A stretch of DNA of 64,000 nucleotides. Source: Candidatus Rifleibacteriota bacterium (GTDB taxonomy: Bacteria > Muiribacteriota > Ozemobacteria > Ozemobacterales > Ozemobacteraceae). The DNA lies in contig JADFYG010000008.1 of assembly GCA_015233155.1 (NCBI GenBank), positions 27,331 to 91,330 of the forward strand, read 5' to 3'. Below the pieces are notes generated by a model. It saw nothing but the letters and a program-made list of their open reading frames with translations. It searched no databases and was not told the DNA's origin. Made by a program: the position numbers and the translations under genes. This document shows, in pieces, positions 26,801-35,199 of the stretch (position 1 is its first letter; every line of letters starts with the position of its first letter).

Positions 26801-27369
26801 ATCTTGCGAAAATGGCTTGCGAGAGCAAACAGTGCGGCCCTTGTCTGAAGCAGATCCTGGCAGGTTTCAACGACGAAAAGATCAGCTCCCGCATCCCAGA
26901 GGGATTCCACCTGCTCGAGATAGGCCGCCGCCATTTCGTCGAATCCTATCTGGCCGAGACTGGGCAGTTTCGAAGTAGGCCCCAACGATCCCGCTATATA
27001 CCGTGGCCCCGCCCCTGGCACTTCTTCCATGGCTTCGCGAGCAATGCGTACAGCCGCCCTGTTTATTTCGCCAATGCGGTTTTCGAGCCCATACTCACGC
27101 ATCACTATCCGTGTCGCACCGAATGTACATGTCTCGACGGCGCGACATCCGGCGCGCAGGAAGTCGGCGTGAACTTTACGGACAGCCTGGGGACAATGCA
27201 GATTCAGCGCTTCGCCACACCCTTCGAGACCGCCAAAATCATCGATCGTCAATCCCTGAGTCTGAATATTCGTACCCATAGCACCATCGAAAACGAGGAT
27301 GCGATTGGAAAGATCATCATGAAATGCTCTAACGCAGGCATCCTGATACGAATGCGGTGATAGCGCCAT
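23863..27369 (-). CDS. metH: Cobalamin-dependent methionine synthase
   Basis: 1168 residues. Domains in order: homocysteine-binding barrel (~20-330; zinc ligands in GINCAT and GGCCGTTP), pterin-binding domain (~345-620; CLIGERTNANGS), cobalamin cap and B12-binding domain (~640-840; DVHDIGKNLV carries the lower-axial His), and S-adenosylmethionine-dependent reactivation domain (~926-1168; RFSFGYPSCPDLE). It transfers methyl from methyltetrahydrofolate to homocysteine. Between the B12 and reactivation domains is an unusually long acidic/Ser-rich linker (~855-925). ATG preceded by AAAGGAG. The next gene upstream makes the methyl donor. No cobalamin or SAM riboswitch was recognised. Confidence 0.96.
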   Translation of the reverse strand: MALSPHSYQDACVRAFHDDLSNRILVFDGAMGTNIQTQGLTIDDFGGLEGCGEALNLHCPQAVRKVHADFLRAGCRAVETCTFGATRIVMREYGLENRIGEINRAAVRIAREAMEEVPGAGPRYIAGSLGPTSKLPSLGQIGFDEMAAAYLEQVESLWDAGADLFVVETCQDLLQTRAALFALASHFRKMGSRRPVMVSVTLEAAGTMLLGSDITAVTTILEPFDMIDVVGINCATGPLEMVRHVEYLSTQWNKRISVMPNAGLPENVGGKPVYRLTPAELAAFHERFVRENGINIAGGCCGTTPAHLEAVVKAVGNLKPVHRLVRRIPSASSLYQAVSLTQEPPPCLIGERTNANGSRAFRDLLLKADWDGMTAVGREQARGGAHLLDVSVAYVGRDESRDMEKLVSIFATQVKLPLLIDSTDPKVVESALKRHAGRCIINSVNFEAGEAKVREMAAVARDYGAALICLTIDEDGMAKTFGRKMAIAKRLHNLLVDECGLRSSDLIFDTLTFTLGSGDAELRTAAVQTLEAVAGIREQFPASHTLLGVSNISFGLNPGAREVLNSVFLDEAVKRGLHMAIVNPRGIQPIFKISSDKRRLAVDLLYNAHGDGSDLSAFIGAFEGGKPAAKRDEAMLTPESALRLKILDGEKAGLEDIINRLLTAGQPPLAVVNDILIPSMQEVGQLFGAGQMQLPFVLQSAEVMKAAVNILEPHMEKREIDPRRRIILATVRGDVHDIGKNLVNILLSNNGFAVTDLGIKIDIDTMIRAVIRQNANVIGMSGLLVKSTQIMKENLEELNRRGLTPHVVLGGAALTRAFVEEDLAKLYKGRVFFAPDAFAGLLLMQRLSDEKTETAESESVKAKDGTSVTKGEPPSGDSGGIVTFEHQACVSESIDSKSGDEADRKKSSGLEASGGFARSFPPAGHIPIPPFKGCRILELPLDEVIPHIDRDSLFRFRWQYKKGHLDETAWKRILQDEIEPSFQELIKRVKSEKLVAISATYGFFRVRAEGNSLLVTRSDSSEPIRWKFPRQTRTPGLCLSDYFAEDREDTIGLWATTVGSRIIEEGHRLYETGHYRDYLHLHGLAVELAESSAAWVEEKMLQDLGLAKGLRFSFGYPSCPDLEYQKELLKLLEAERIGISLTELNQMVPEASLSGIFVHHPEARYFIP

Positions 27370-27477
27370 AATGGATAACTCCTTTCAACGGTAACCGCTT
27401 TGGAAAAACCTCATCGCAAAGCAGGATTACATTATTCGGCGAAATGCTTTTCAGGGCTGGTGTGTATCGAATTTGAC

Positions 27478-29331
27478 TCAGCGAAGAGCCTCCAGCACTT
27501 TCAGTACATTCTCAACTCGACCAAACGGAACGCTGATCTGAACACCATCCACCATCTTGCGCACTTTGCGGAGGGCTTCCTGAGCAATAGCAATCCCTTC
27601 CTCCCGTTGTCCCTCGGGGGTCTTCTGGGCACGCATACGTGACATGATGTAGTCCGGGACAGATGCCCCCGGAACCTCGTTGTTCATGAATTCAGCGTTC
27701 TTCAAACTGGTCAGGGGCCAGATTCCAGCAAGTATTGGAATGCGCACATTCTGAATTCGCTCAATGAATTTTTCGAGCAGATTGCTGTCGAAAACCGGCT
27801 GCGTCATTGCAAACTCCGCCCCGGCATCGACTTTCCAGGCAAAACGCCGCACTTCCAGATCGAGATCGATTGCCCCTGGATTCGCGCCAACGCCAATGAG
27901 AAGCCCGGTTGGATTTCCGATTGGATTTCCACCAAGATCGCAACCATGATTCAAACGATAAACGACATTTGTAAGACCTATCGCATCGATATCGAATACG
28001 GCGGTCGCTTCGGGATAATTTCCTACTTTAGGCGGATCTCCGGTGATGCAGAGAATATTTCTAAGTCCCATGGCATAAGCACCAAGAAGATCGGATTGAA
28101 TACCAAGAATATTTCTATCGCGACAGCAATAATGCAGAATAGTCTCGATGTGAACCTGGTTTTCCATCAATACAGCGAGAGCCATTGGACTCATGCGTGC
28201 CGACGCTCGTGGCCCGTCCGGAATATTGATCGCATCGATGCCAGCAGCTTTCAGGGCACGTGCCGCATCAATGACCTTCGCCGGGTCGCATCCTTTCGGC
28301 GGCGTCAATTCGCAACTTACTACAAAGGATTTTTCTTCAAGCAAACGTCGAGCAAATTCGGATTTTTTCGCGGCCGGAATTACAGTCACATCACCCGGGA
28401 CTTCAATATGTCTTGCCTTGGTAACCGGCTCAGAGATCACAAGAGAGTGTGCACCAGGATCGAGAGCCCTGATGGCATTTTTCACCCATTTTATGTGTTC
28501 GGGGGTCGTCCCGCAACAGCCACCAATAGCCTGCACACCGAGCAAAATGAATCGCTTGGCATACTCTCCGAAGTATTCCGGATTGCACAGATATATTGTT
28601 CTGCCATCGATAATCTTCGGAAGTCCCGCATTGGGCTGCACGATCAGTTTCTTTCTGGTCAGGCCACGCATACGCTCTACGGCATCATACATGGCTTTCG
28701 GACCGACTGAACAATTCAACCCGATGAAATCAACGTCCCACTCGTCAAGCTTTGTCGTGAAAACATCAGGGGTCGTGCCGTAGAGAGCGTTTCCATCTTC
28801 ATTAATCGTCATGGAAGCAATGATCGGCTTGTCGGTAATCTTTTTCACCGCTCGAATCGCCTGGTGTATCTCATTCAGATCGAAAAAAGTTTCAAGGATA
28901 AACAGATCGACTCCGCCGGCAAGAAGGGCTTTCGCCTGTTCTGTAAAGGCCTCTTCCGCCTCCTCGACGGATGTTTTTCCCCATGGTTCGATTCGAATCC
29001 CGAGTGGGCCAATTGCGCCGGCCACAAAAGCCTTTTCCTGAGCGACATCTCTCGCAAGCCTCGCACCCTGGATATTTACGTCGGCAACAGTATGACCGAA
29101 TCCGTGTCCAGAGAGTTTGAACCGATTTGCACCGAAGGTGTTGGTTTCAAGAACTATCGCTCCTGCCGCCAGATATTCCCGATGGATTTCCTGGACGAGA
29201 AGAGGGCTGGAAAGATTCAATTCTTCATAACATTTGTTAATATAGACGCCCTTTGCATAGAGCATGGTTCCCATGGCTCCGTCAAAGGTAAGATGGCTTT
29301 TGTCGGCAAACGTTCTAAAATCCATAATCAT
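27478..29331 (-). CDS. Bifunctional homocysteine S-methyltransferase / methylenetetrahydrofolate reductase
   Basis: 617 residues. Residues ~1-300 are a homocysteine S-methyltransferase barrel (DGAMGTMLYAKG; zinc ligands in GLNCSVGP and GGCCGTTPEH). Residues ~320-610 are a MetF-type methylenetetrahydrofolate reductase (SCELTPPKGCDP; NILCITGDPPKVG; FAMTQPVF). The same fusion is known from YitJ-type proteins. With MetH next on the strand, the pair covers reduction of methylene-THF and methylation of homocysteine. The N-terminal domain may use another methyl donor or support MetH; redundancy with MetH is unresolved. The 108-nt gap to metH allows co-transcription. Confidence 0.93.
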   Translation of the reverse strand: MIMDFRTFADKSHLTFDGAMGTMLYAKGVYINKCYEELNLSSPLLVQEIHREYLAAGAIVLETNTFGANRFKLSGHGFGHTVADVNIQGARLARDVAQEKAFVAGAIGPLGIRIEPWGKTSVEEAEEAFTEQAKALLAGGVDLFILETFFDLNEIHQAIRAVKKITDKPIIASMTINEDGNALYGTTPDVFTTKLDEWDVDFIGLNCSVGPKAMYDAVERMRGLTRKKLIVQPNAGLPKIIDGRTIYLCNPEYFGEYAKRFILLGVQAIGGCCGTTPEHIKWVKNAIRALDPGAHSLVISEPVTKARHIEVPGDVTVIPAAKKSEFARRLLEEKSFVVSCELTPPKGCDPAKVIDAARALKAAGIDAINIPDGPRASARMSPMALAVLMENQVHIETILHYCCRDRNILGIQSDLLGAYAMGLRNILCITGDPPKVGNYPEATAVFDIDAIGLTNVVYRLNHGCDLGGNPIGNPTGLLIGVGANPGAIDLDLEVRRFAWKVDAGAEFAMTQPVFDSNLLEKFIERIQNVRIPILAGIWPLTSLKNAEFMNNEVPGASVPDYIMSRMRAQKTPEGQREEGIAIAQEALRKVRKMVDGVQISVPFGRVENVLKVLEALR

Positions 29332-29453
29332 GTTTTCATTCCCCCAAAATCATATGCAGGAGAATCATGATCGGCGAAACTCCGCCGCCTGTCAAGCCTC
29401 CCAAATGAAGGGCCAGGGTCATTTAATTCTCAACAGGCAGGGCCGCGAACGCC

Positions 29454-29513
29454 GGGCGCGCCGCGTCTTTTGCCACGAGCTTTCTCGGCTGGCCCGGCGG
29501 TCCAGCCCTACCA
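29454..29513. repeat. Dispersed hairpin repeat, copy B
   Basis: Shares GGGCGCGCCGC and the terminal GCCCTACCA with 19688-19735. The stem here is GGCTGG (29487-29492) / CCAGCC (29502-29507) around the identical loop CCCGGCGGT. The stem bases differ from copy A on both sides so that pairing is kept. It lies in the 257-nt gap between divergent genes. Confidence 0.65.
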
Positions 29514-29588
29514 GTTGTTGAGTTCTGGCAATTCAAGCCATTTTCCGGGGGATAATTACGTAAACATGAAATATGGTATCCTTATATC

Positions 29589-30293
29589 ATGCGCCCGCCT
29601 AATCTGATTGACATTCTTTCTCTCGATCTTCCTTCCTTCATTGTCGGCATAGGCATTCATGAATTCGCTCATGCCTTTGCCGCAGACCGGATGGGTGACC
29701 CCACGCCCAGGAGTCAAGGACGGGTGAGTCTCAATCCGATCGAGCATCTTGATCCCATAGGGACCCTGCTTCCGATATTCCTTTCGCTTCAGGGTTCCCC
29801 TGTCGCTTTTGGCTGGGGAAAGCCCGTTCAATATGATCCGGGCAATTTTCGAAATCCAAATCGCGGATCAGGAATTACTGCAATCGCCGGTCCACTTTCG
29901 AATCTCATGGTCTGCTGCGTCGTCGGAATACTGCTGACGATCGCTTCTAATCAACCTGATCTTTGGCGGGCAGCCACAACCCCGGTCGGAAATTATTTTT
30001 ACAGACTTCTGTTCCGTATGTTTTCATTCAATCTCGGGCTTTTCCTGTTCAATCTTTTGCCAATTCCTCCACTGGATGGCTCAAAAGTTGTTTGCTGGCT
30101 CGGCGGCGAATACGTGTCTGAATTAATGAGAAAAATGCAGCCCTACAGCTTGATGATCCTGATCGGGTTTCTGATGTCACACATGGATTCAGTTCTGCTG
30201 TATCCCTTGTTTATAAAACTTACCATTTTTTTTACGGGGCCTCTGGCACATTATGTCTTTGCTCCTGCGCAGTTCATCGCGGACTTTTTATAG
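29589..30293 (+). CDS. Site-2 protease family membrane metallopeptidase (M50)
   Basis: 234 residues with about five hydrophobic segments. The zinc motif HEFAH is at residues 24-28 in the first helix. The second motif, with the third ligand Asp, is in PIPPLDGSKV. An SLNPIEHLDPIGTL loop typical of the S2P-like M50B group follows the first motif. These enzymes cut substrates within the membrane. Physiological targets of this short, PDZ-less type are unknown. No clear ribosome site precedes the ATG, so the start is less certain. It is alone on the plus strand. Confidence 0.88.
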   Translation: MRPPNLIDILSLDLPSFIVGIGIHEFAHAFAADRMGDPTPRSQGRVSLNPIEHLDPIGTLLPIFLSLQGSPVAFGWGKPVQYDPGNFRNPNRGSGITAIAGPLSNLMVCCVVGILLTIASNQPDLWRAATTPVGNYFYRLLFRMFSFNLGLFLFNLLPIPPLDGSKVVCWLGGEYVSELMRKMQPYSLMILIGFLMSHMDSVLLYPLFIKLTIFFTGPLAHYVFAPAQFIADFL

Positions 30294-30359
30294 CTGAATC
30301 CATTCACGAACTGAACAAAGCACTCCTTATTTGGCATGCTGAATTTTTGGTAGGGTCCT

Positions 30360-30510
30360 GAATTAACCAAAACACAGAAGACTTTAGCCCCCAGGTCATT
30401 GTCCGTAGATGACGCAGATTTACGAAGATGAAAGATGATGGTGGTTTTATCTGCGTAAATCTGCGGCATCTACGGAAAAAAAATGACTTCGTGATTTCTG
30501 GTTATTCTTT
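30360..30510. repeat. Long imperfect palindrome in intergenic DNA
   Basis: The core is a 22-bp inverted repeat, 30403-30424 with 30454-30475, with one mismatch (CCGTAGATGACGCAG... / ...CTGCGGCATCTACGG). Around it an outer, weaker inverted repeat pairs AACCAAAACACAGAAGAC-like sequence near 30365 with GACTTCGTGATTTCTGGTT near 30485-30505. The core resembles a dispersed repeat family of ATCTGCGTAAATCTGCG type that I know from many bacterial genomes. It lies between the M50 protease and the kinase operon (convergent), where it could also stop transcription. Confidence 0.7.
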
Positions 30511-30552
30511 TTTTGGTAAAAAATGGGACTCGACCGAGAAACTCAAATAATT

Positions 30553-32499
30553 TCAAACCTTTGGCCGAACCATGGGGGTAAAGGAAAGCAACTCGGCAAT
30601 CGTGAATGGCTTGGGAAGAAACCCTGCCAGATCACCCTGATTGAAATACTGAGTCGCCTCTTTCTCACTATAACCACTTGTCAGAACAACACGGACATCA
30701 CCGCGAATTTTTCTGAGCTCCCGGAACGTTTCCTCGCCATCCATTTTAGGCATGGTCAAGTCCAACAGGATCAGTCGGATGTCATTGGGAGCATTCTTGA
30801 AAATTTCAAGTCCCTGAAATCCGTCGGATGCCGTTAAAACTGAAAATCCATGCTCTTCAAGAATTTTTTTGACGGAAAGCCGAACTCCTTCTTCATCTTC
30901 GATTATAAGAATCTTTCCCTCCAGTCCTTCCTTTCCAGGAATGGTCAGATCAGTTCTGGCATTGGCAAAACCAGCTTTGACTGCGGTCGAAACCGGAAAG
31001 AACAAACTGATGGAGGTTCCTTCTCCCAGTTTGCTCGCAACTTTTATGGTTCCGCGATGGCCTCGCATAATCCCAAGGACAGTTGACAACCCGAGGCCAC
31101 GACCGGCAAACTTGGTTGAGAAAAACGGGTCGAAAATCCGCTCCCCCACCTCGGCGGGCATTCCGGGCCCGGTATCCGCCACTTCGAGAAATACGTATTT
31201 TCCTTCGGGGAGATTGAGAGTTGTATGCCCCTCATCAAGGAAGACGCGATCGCAGGACATCAATCCGCTTCTGATAGTGATAGTGCCCGGCCCGGTTCCG
31301 ATTGCTTCGGAACAATTCGTAACCAAATTCAAAACTGCCTGACTGACTTGGGAAAAATCCCCGTCGATGGCGGGAAGCTCCTCGTCGAGCTCGAACCGAA
31401 CCTCGCAATCCCTCGAAACCGCCGCTCTGATCAAATGTGATGTTTGCTGAATGAGATCAAACAGGCGTATGGACTGTCCGAAAAAACGCCCCTTTCCCGA
31501 AAATGCCAGCATCTGTTTTCCGAGGTTTGCCGCATTCCGGGCAGCGGAAATTATCCGCTGGATATTGTCCCTGGCCGCCGAATCATTTGGTAGCCGCAAC
31601 ATCGCTAGATCAGCATAGCCCATGATTCCGGTCAGGATGTTGTTCAGGTCGTGAGCAATCCCTCCGGCAAGTTTCTCGAGGCTTTCGAATTTCTGGAGCT
31701 GCTGAAGCCGTGCTTCAAATTTCTGCCGTTCCTGAAAAGATTTCTTCTGTTCGGTAATGTCGCTAACGACGCACTGAAAGGCCCTTTCCCCGTTCCACAT
31801 AAGTGTCCGGGCTATAACCCGGCACTCACGGATTTCACCTGATTTCGTCCGTAAGCGGGTTTCGAAATCCCCTTGGTGGGTAGTCTCGGGTTGTGAGAAA
31901 AAATCTTTCAAGGCATTTCTACTCTCGTCGATCTGGCTTTCGAAAATAGGTAACACACTGAATTCTTCCCGGGAATAGCCAAGCTGGGAGCAGGCAAGGT
32001 CATTGAATTCCAGGGGAAGGTGAGTTTCGGGGCATACGACGATTATTCCGTCAGGCGATTGTTGAAACAGAGTTCGATAGCGGTTTTCAGACTCGTAAAG
32101 CTGTCTGATCGTTTTTTCCCGCTCGATGGCGTAGGCAATCGAACTGGTCAACAGGTTGGCATCGATCTGTCCTTTTACGAGGTAGTCCTGTGCACCATCC
32201 TGGACCGCCTGAAGACCGAGGCTTTCGTCATCCAATCCGGTGAGGACGATCGTGGGGACATTCGCATGAATTGTCCGCATGCTCTGAAGAGTGCTCAGTC
32301 CCGCACTTTCGGGAAGACCCAGATCAAGTAGGATGACATCTATCCCACCTTTCTGAAGACGGTCATGAGCTTTGGTCAGATTCTCCGCAACCTCAAGGTT
32401 GAACGGGCGGCGACTGGTTTCTTTTTGCAACTCAATGATGTAACGAACATCCCCTGGGTTATCCTCGACCAGGAGTACCAGTGGCTTGGGAAGGCTCAT
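30553..32499 (-). CDS. Hybrid sensor histidine kinase (REC-PAS-HisKA-HATPase-REC)
   Basis: 648 residues, no membrane segment. A receiver at ~6-125 (phospho-acceptor Asp59) is followed by a PAS domain (~140-255), HisKA with His283 in GGIAHDLNN, HATPase_c (~385-500; N box NLVTNCSEA, DTGPGMP, GRGLGLSTV) and a second receiver (~528-645; Asp580, Lys630). ATG preceded by GAGGAG. It is the last of three signalling genes in one operon (34604 to 30553). The N-terminal receiver, rather than a membrane domain, suggests it takes input from the response regulator or kinase encoded upstream. Confidence 0.93.
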   Translation of the reverse strand: MSLPKPLVLLVEDNPGDVRYIIELQKETSRRPFNLEVAENLTKAHDRLQKGGIDVILLDLGLPESAGLSTLQSMRTIHANVPTIVLTGLDDESLGLQAVQDGAQDYLVKGQIDANLLTSSIAYAIEREKTIRQLYESENRYRTLFQQSPDGIIVVCPETHLPLEFNDLACSQLGYSREEFSVLPIFESQIDESRNALKDFFSQPETTHQGDFETRLRTKSGEIRECRVIARTLMWNGERAFQCVVSDITEQKKSFQERQKFEARLQQLQKFESLEKLAGGIAHDLNNILTGIMGYADLAMLRLPNDSAARDNIQRIISAARNAANLGKQMLAFSGKGRFFGQSIRLFDLIQQTSHLIRAAVSRDCEVRFELDEELPAIDGDFSQVSQAVLNLVTNCSEAIGTGPGTITIRSGLMSCDRVFLDEGHTTLNLPEGKYVFLEVADTGPGMPAEVGERIFDPFFSTKFAGRGLGLSTVLGIMRGHRGTIKVASKLGEGTSISLFFPVSTAVKAGFANARTDLTIPGKEGLEGKILIIEDEEGVRLSVKKILEEHGFSVLTASDGFQGLEIFKNAPNDIRLILLDLTMPKMDGEETFRELRKIRGDVRVVLTSGYSEKEATQYFNQGDLAGFLPKPFTIAELLSFTPMVRPKV

Positions 32500-32510
32500 T
32501 CTTTGTCTCC

Positions 32511-32960
32511 TCAGGATTTGGCGGGCAGTTTGACGATGGTCAGCCAGAAATTCTCTATTGCTCGAACTACAGTCAGGAATTGGTCCAAATCCACCGGTTT
32601 GGTGATGTAGCAGTTGGCATGCAGGTTATAAGCCCTCAGAATATCTTCTTCGGCCTGAGATGTAGTGAGAATCACGACCGGGATGGTCATGATCGCCGGA
32701 TCGTTTTTTATCTCGTTGAGAATCTCACGGCCGTCTTTTTTCGGAAGGTTCAGATCGAGCAGAATTAGATCCGGACGAAGGGCTTTGGCGTATTTGCCTT
32801 CCCGGCGAAGATATGGCATGACCTCCGCGCCGTCCTCCAGAACGCTCATCGTATTCATGATTTTGCTTTCTTTCAAGGCCTCCAGGGCCAGTCTTACATC
32901 ACCGGGGTTATCCTCGACGATGAGTATGTGGATAGCCTTGCCACTAATTTGATCATTCAT
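32511..32960 (-). CDS. Single-domain response regulator (Rcp1/CheY-like)
   Basis: 149 residues forming one receiver domain: acidic pocket VEDNPGD (~16-21), phospho-acceptor Asp69 in LLDLNLP, Thr99/100 and Lys121 in TKPVD. The EDNPGDVRL start and [14 protein letters not shown] are typical of response regulators paired with phytochrome-like or PAS-type kinases. No output domain. ATG preceded by AAGGAG. It lies 12 nt after the membrane kinase gene and 11 nt before the hybrid kinase gene, so it probably passes phosphate between them. Confidence 0.93.
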   Translation of the reverse strand: MNDQISGKAIHILIVEDNPGDVRLALEALKESKIMNTMSVLEDGAEVMPYLRREGKYAKALRPDLILLDLNLPKKDGREILNEIKNDPAIMTIPVVILTTSQAEEDILRAYNLHANCYITKPVDLDQFLTVVRAIENFWLTIVKLPAKS

Positions 32961-32972
32961 TCTGAGTTCTCC

Positions 32973-34604
32973 TTAAATTGCGGGAATCGCGAAATGGAAG
33001 ACCGATCCTTCGCCGGGGGTTGATTCAGCCCAAATCCGTCCACCATGGCGTTCCATTATTTTTTTACAGATCGCCAAACCGATCCCGGTGCCGGGGTATT
33101 TTTCACCCCCTTGAAGACGCTGGAAAATAACAAATATCCGGTCGGCATACTGGGCTTCGAATCCGATTCCGTTGTCCCGGACGGAAAACACCCACTCGGC
33201 GTTTTCCTTCTTCGCTTCGATATGGACTTTAGGAGGCCGATCCCCATGAAATTTCAACGCATTGCCGATCAGGTTCTGTAAAACCTGGGCGATCTGTACA
33301 GGATCAGCGTTTATCGTCGGAAGTGGCTCGTGGGTGATCGAACCCCCGCTCGCCTGGACCGCCAGTCTCAGGTCAGCTTCGACCTGTTTCAAAATCTCCT
33401 CGAACGAGGTCGGCTCGAAATCCTTTCGGCGCCTCACTACGCGTGAATAAGCCAAAAGGTCATTGATGAGATTCCGCATACGCTTGGCGCCGTTGACAGC
33501 GTATTCGATGAAGTCATCTGCGTCCGAATCAAGCTTTCCCTTGTATCTGCGCTGCAAAAGCTGAACATAGCTTCCGATCATCCTGAGGGGTTCCTGAAGA
33601 TCGTGGGAAGCAACATAGGCAAACTGTTCAAGATCAGCATTTGATCGCTCCAACTCATGGACTGTCTTCCTCAGCACCTCCTCGGCTTTCCTTCGTTCGC
33701 CATCCAGACGGGAAACCCAGTTCGAAGCCTGATATACGACGAAAGTGAAAACGAGGATGATCGCGGAAATGTCGATGACGGATTTTGAATTATCACCCAA
33801 AAATCCGGTTCGTTCACCCCACATAGTCATCAGGTCAAGGATCGAGGGAACTATAATGGAAAAAACGGTAAGCCATCGGGCCAGTGAACCTCCGATTCCA
33901 TCGTCGGAGAATAAGACCATGAATCCCTTGTCAGGTCGCGAGAAAAGCACGCTAAGCGCCAGGAAGGTGAATAGAATGGCTGCGAACAAGGCAATGGACA
34001 GAAAGTTGGGGTTCGGTCCGAACCAGTTCGGAAGAACATATACATGGCTGAAAATACCTACCAGACTGGTGAAAAACAGGAAGAACGTCAAGATCTGGAC
34101 AACCAGAATCACCCTCGGGGTTTCAACTTCATACAAAAATAGAATGACGCCCATGAGCAGGAAATTGATTGCCGCAAGCGGTGCCATTCGATCGTAGACC
34201 GGAAAATAATCGACCGTCCGCATAAGCTCGAAAAGGATTCTGTCGAAACCCAGTTCAACGGAAAAAATATATTCGTACAGAGTTACGATGCCCAGTCCGA
34301 AAATGACGATTCCGAAATACCTGGACAATTTTCCGATCCGGCTTTCTCGTGGCTGAGTTTGTCGAAGCCAGAGCGCAACCCCGGATATGAGAAGACCGAG
34401 GGCGGCATTTGTCTTCATCGGCCAGTGACTGGGTAAAATCTTGTGGAAATATGAGAAAAAAACCAGTCGATCAACCAAAACCAATACTGAACACATGACG
34501 GTCAGGGCAGTCAGAATCTTTGCTATAAGCCTGTAGGTTTCCGGAAACGACCGCCCGGAGCTCTGGACTTGAATCCCAGGATTGGAGACACTGTCAGTGG
34601 TCAT
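32973..34604 (-). CDS. Membrane sensor histidine kinase
   Basis: 543 residues. The first ~295 residues hold about eight hydrophobic helices of a membrane sensor domain. Then come HisKA with His334 in ASHDLQEPL and HATPase_c (~430-540; NLIGNALKFH, DNGIGFE, GTGIGLAI). The catalytic part is of the phytochrome-associated type (DLQEPLRMIGSYVQLL). It starts the three-gene signalling operon. No ribosome site is obvious before the ATG. The sensed signal is unknown. Confidence 0.9.
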   Translation of the reverse strand: MTTDSVSNPGIQVQSSGRSFPETYRLIAKILTALTVMCSVLVLVDRLVFFSYFHKILPSHWPMKTNAALGLLISGVALWLRQTQPRESRIGKLSRYFGIVIFGLGIVTLYEYIFSVELGFDRILFELMRTVDYFPVYDRMAPLAAINFLLMGVILFLYEVETPRVILVVQILTFFLFFTSLVGIFSHVYVLPNWFGPNPNFLSIALFAAILFTFLALSVLFSRPDKGFMVLFSDDGIGGSLARWLTVFSIIVPSILDLMTMWGERTGFLGDNSKSVIDISAIILVFTFVVYQASNWVSRLDGERRKAEEVLRKTVHELERSNADLEQFAYVASHDLQEPLRMIGSYVQLLQRRYKGKLDSDADDFIEYAVNGAKRMRNLINDLLAYSRVVRRRKDFEPTSFEEILKQVEADLRLAVQASGGSITHEPLPTINADPVQIAQVLQNLIGNALKFHGDRPPKVHIEAKKENAEWVFSVRDNGIGFEAQYADRIFVIFQRLQGGEKYPGTGIGLAICKKIMERHGGRIWAESTPGEGSVFHFAIPAI

Positions 34605-34648
34605 GTAATTGTTTACAGGTTGTTATCCGATGATTGAATAAGTATTCT

Positions 34649-35137
34649 TCAGGGCTTTGGAGAGGCCGTGCCAGATGCATTTGGCACATTCAGATACAGG
34701 TTGAATTCACCGGAAGCGCCTTCCGTAGCGCTTTTTATCAATATTTTCCCGATTGCCGTGGTATGTTTCGGATCACTCATTCCGACTTTAAAACTGATAT
34801 GCCCAACCGGAACATTCAATTTAGCGCCGTTTTCCTGGATAATATCAGCCTCAAAGGCTTTCAGGGAGGGATTGATTAATTTAAGCACATAAGAGTCGTT
34901 GGCAAAATCAATCATCCCTTTGAACACGCCACAATCCGATGACTGCCCGGTTTTTAAATCAGTCTGCTTCACTTGAACGATCTTACATTCTACAACATTA
35001 GATTCATCGCTCCTCAAGGCAAAACCGAGTCCCTGGAAATATGGCTGCTCGGTTTGAGCAATTGACGTTACATTCTCAGCGAACACTCCAGCTCCGAGAA
35101 GAACCAGCGCCATAACTGCAAACATCAAACGATTCAT
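34649..35137 (-). CDS. Small secreted protein of unknown function
   Basis: 162 residues. The signal peptide is residues 1-20 (MFAVMALVLLGAGVFA). The mature part looks like an all-beta domain (FALRSDESNVVECKIVQVKQ; YVLKLINPSLKAF) without catalytic motifs or recognisable family, and ends Pro/Lys-rich. ATG preceded by AGGAGGAG, a very good ribosome site suggesting strong expression. It lies 44 nt upstream of the signalling operon on the same strand, so it may be the first gene of that unit and a candidate extracellular partner of the membrane kinase; this is inference. Confidence 0.65.
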   Translation of the reverse strand: MNRLMFAVMALVLLGAGVFAENVTSIAQTEQPYFQGLGFALRSDESNVVECKIVQVKQTDLKTGQSSDCGVFKGMIDFANDSYVLKLINPSLKAFEADIIQENGAKLNVPVGHISFKVGMSDPKHTTAIGKILIKSATEGASGEFNLYLNVPNASGTASPKP

Positions 35138-35199
35138 GAATCTCCTCCTGATTTCGAAAGATTATTTCGCTACAGCGACTATTTAATTATACCAGGATA

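Noticed and set aside
27370-27477. Possible cobalamin or SAM riboswitch before metH
   Set aside because: No conserved B12-box or SAM-I core sequence can be read in the 108-nt gap.
28970-29010. TTCGATTCGAATCCC resembling a tRNA T-arm
   Set aside because: It lies inside the homocysteine-methyltransferase coding sequence and no acceptor or anticodon stem pairs around it.
29332-29588. Possible SAM riboswitch before the HMT-MTHFR gene
   Set aside because: The gap holds repeat copy B and no recognisable riboswitch core.
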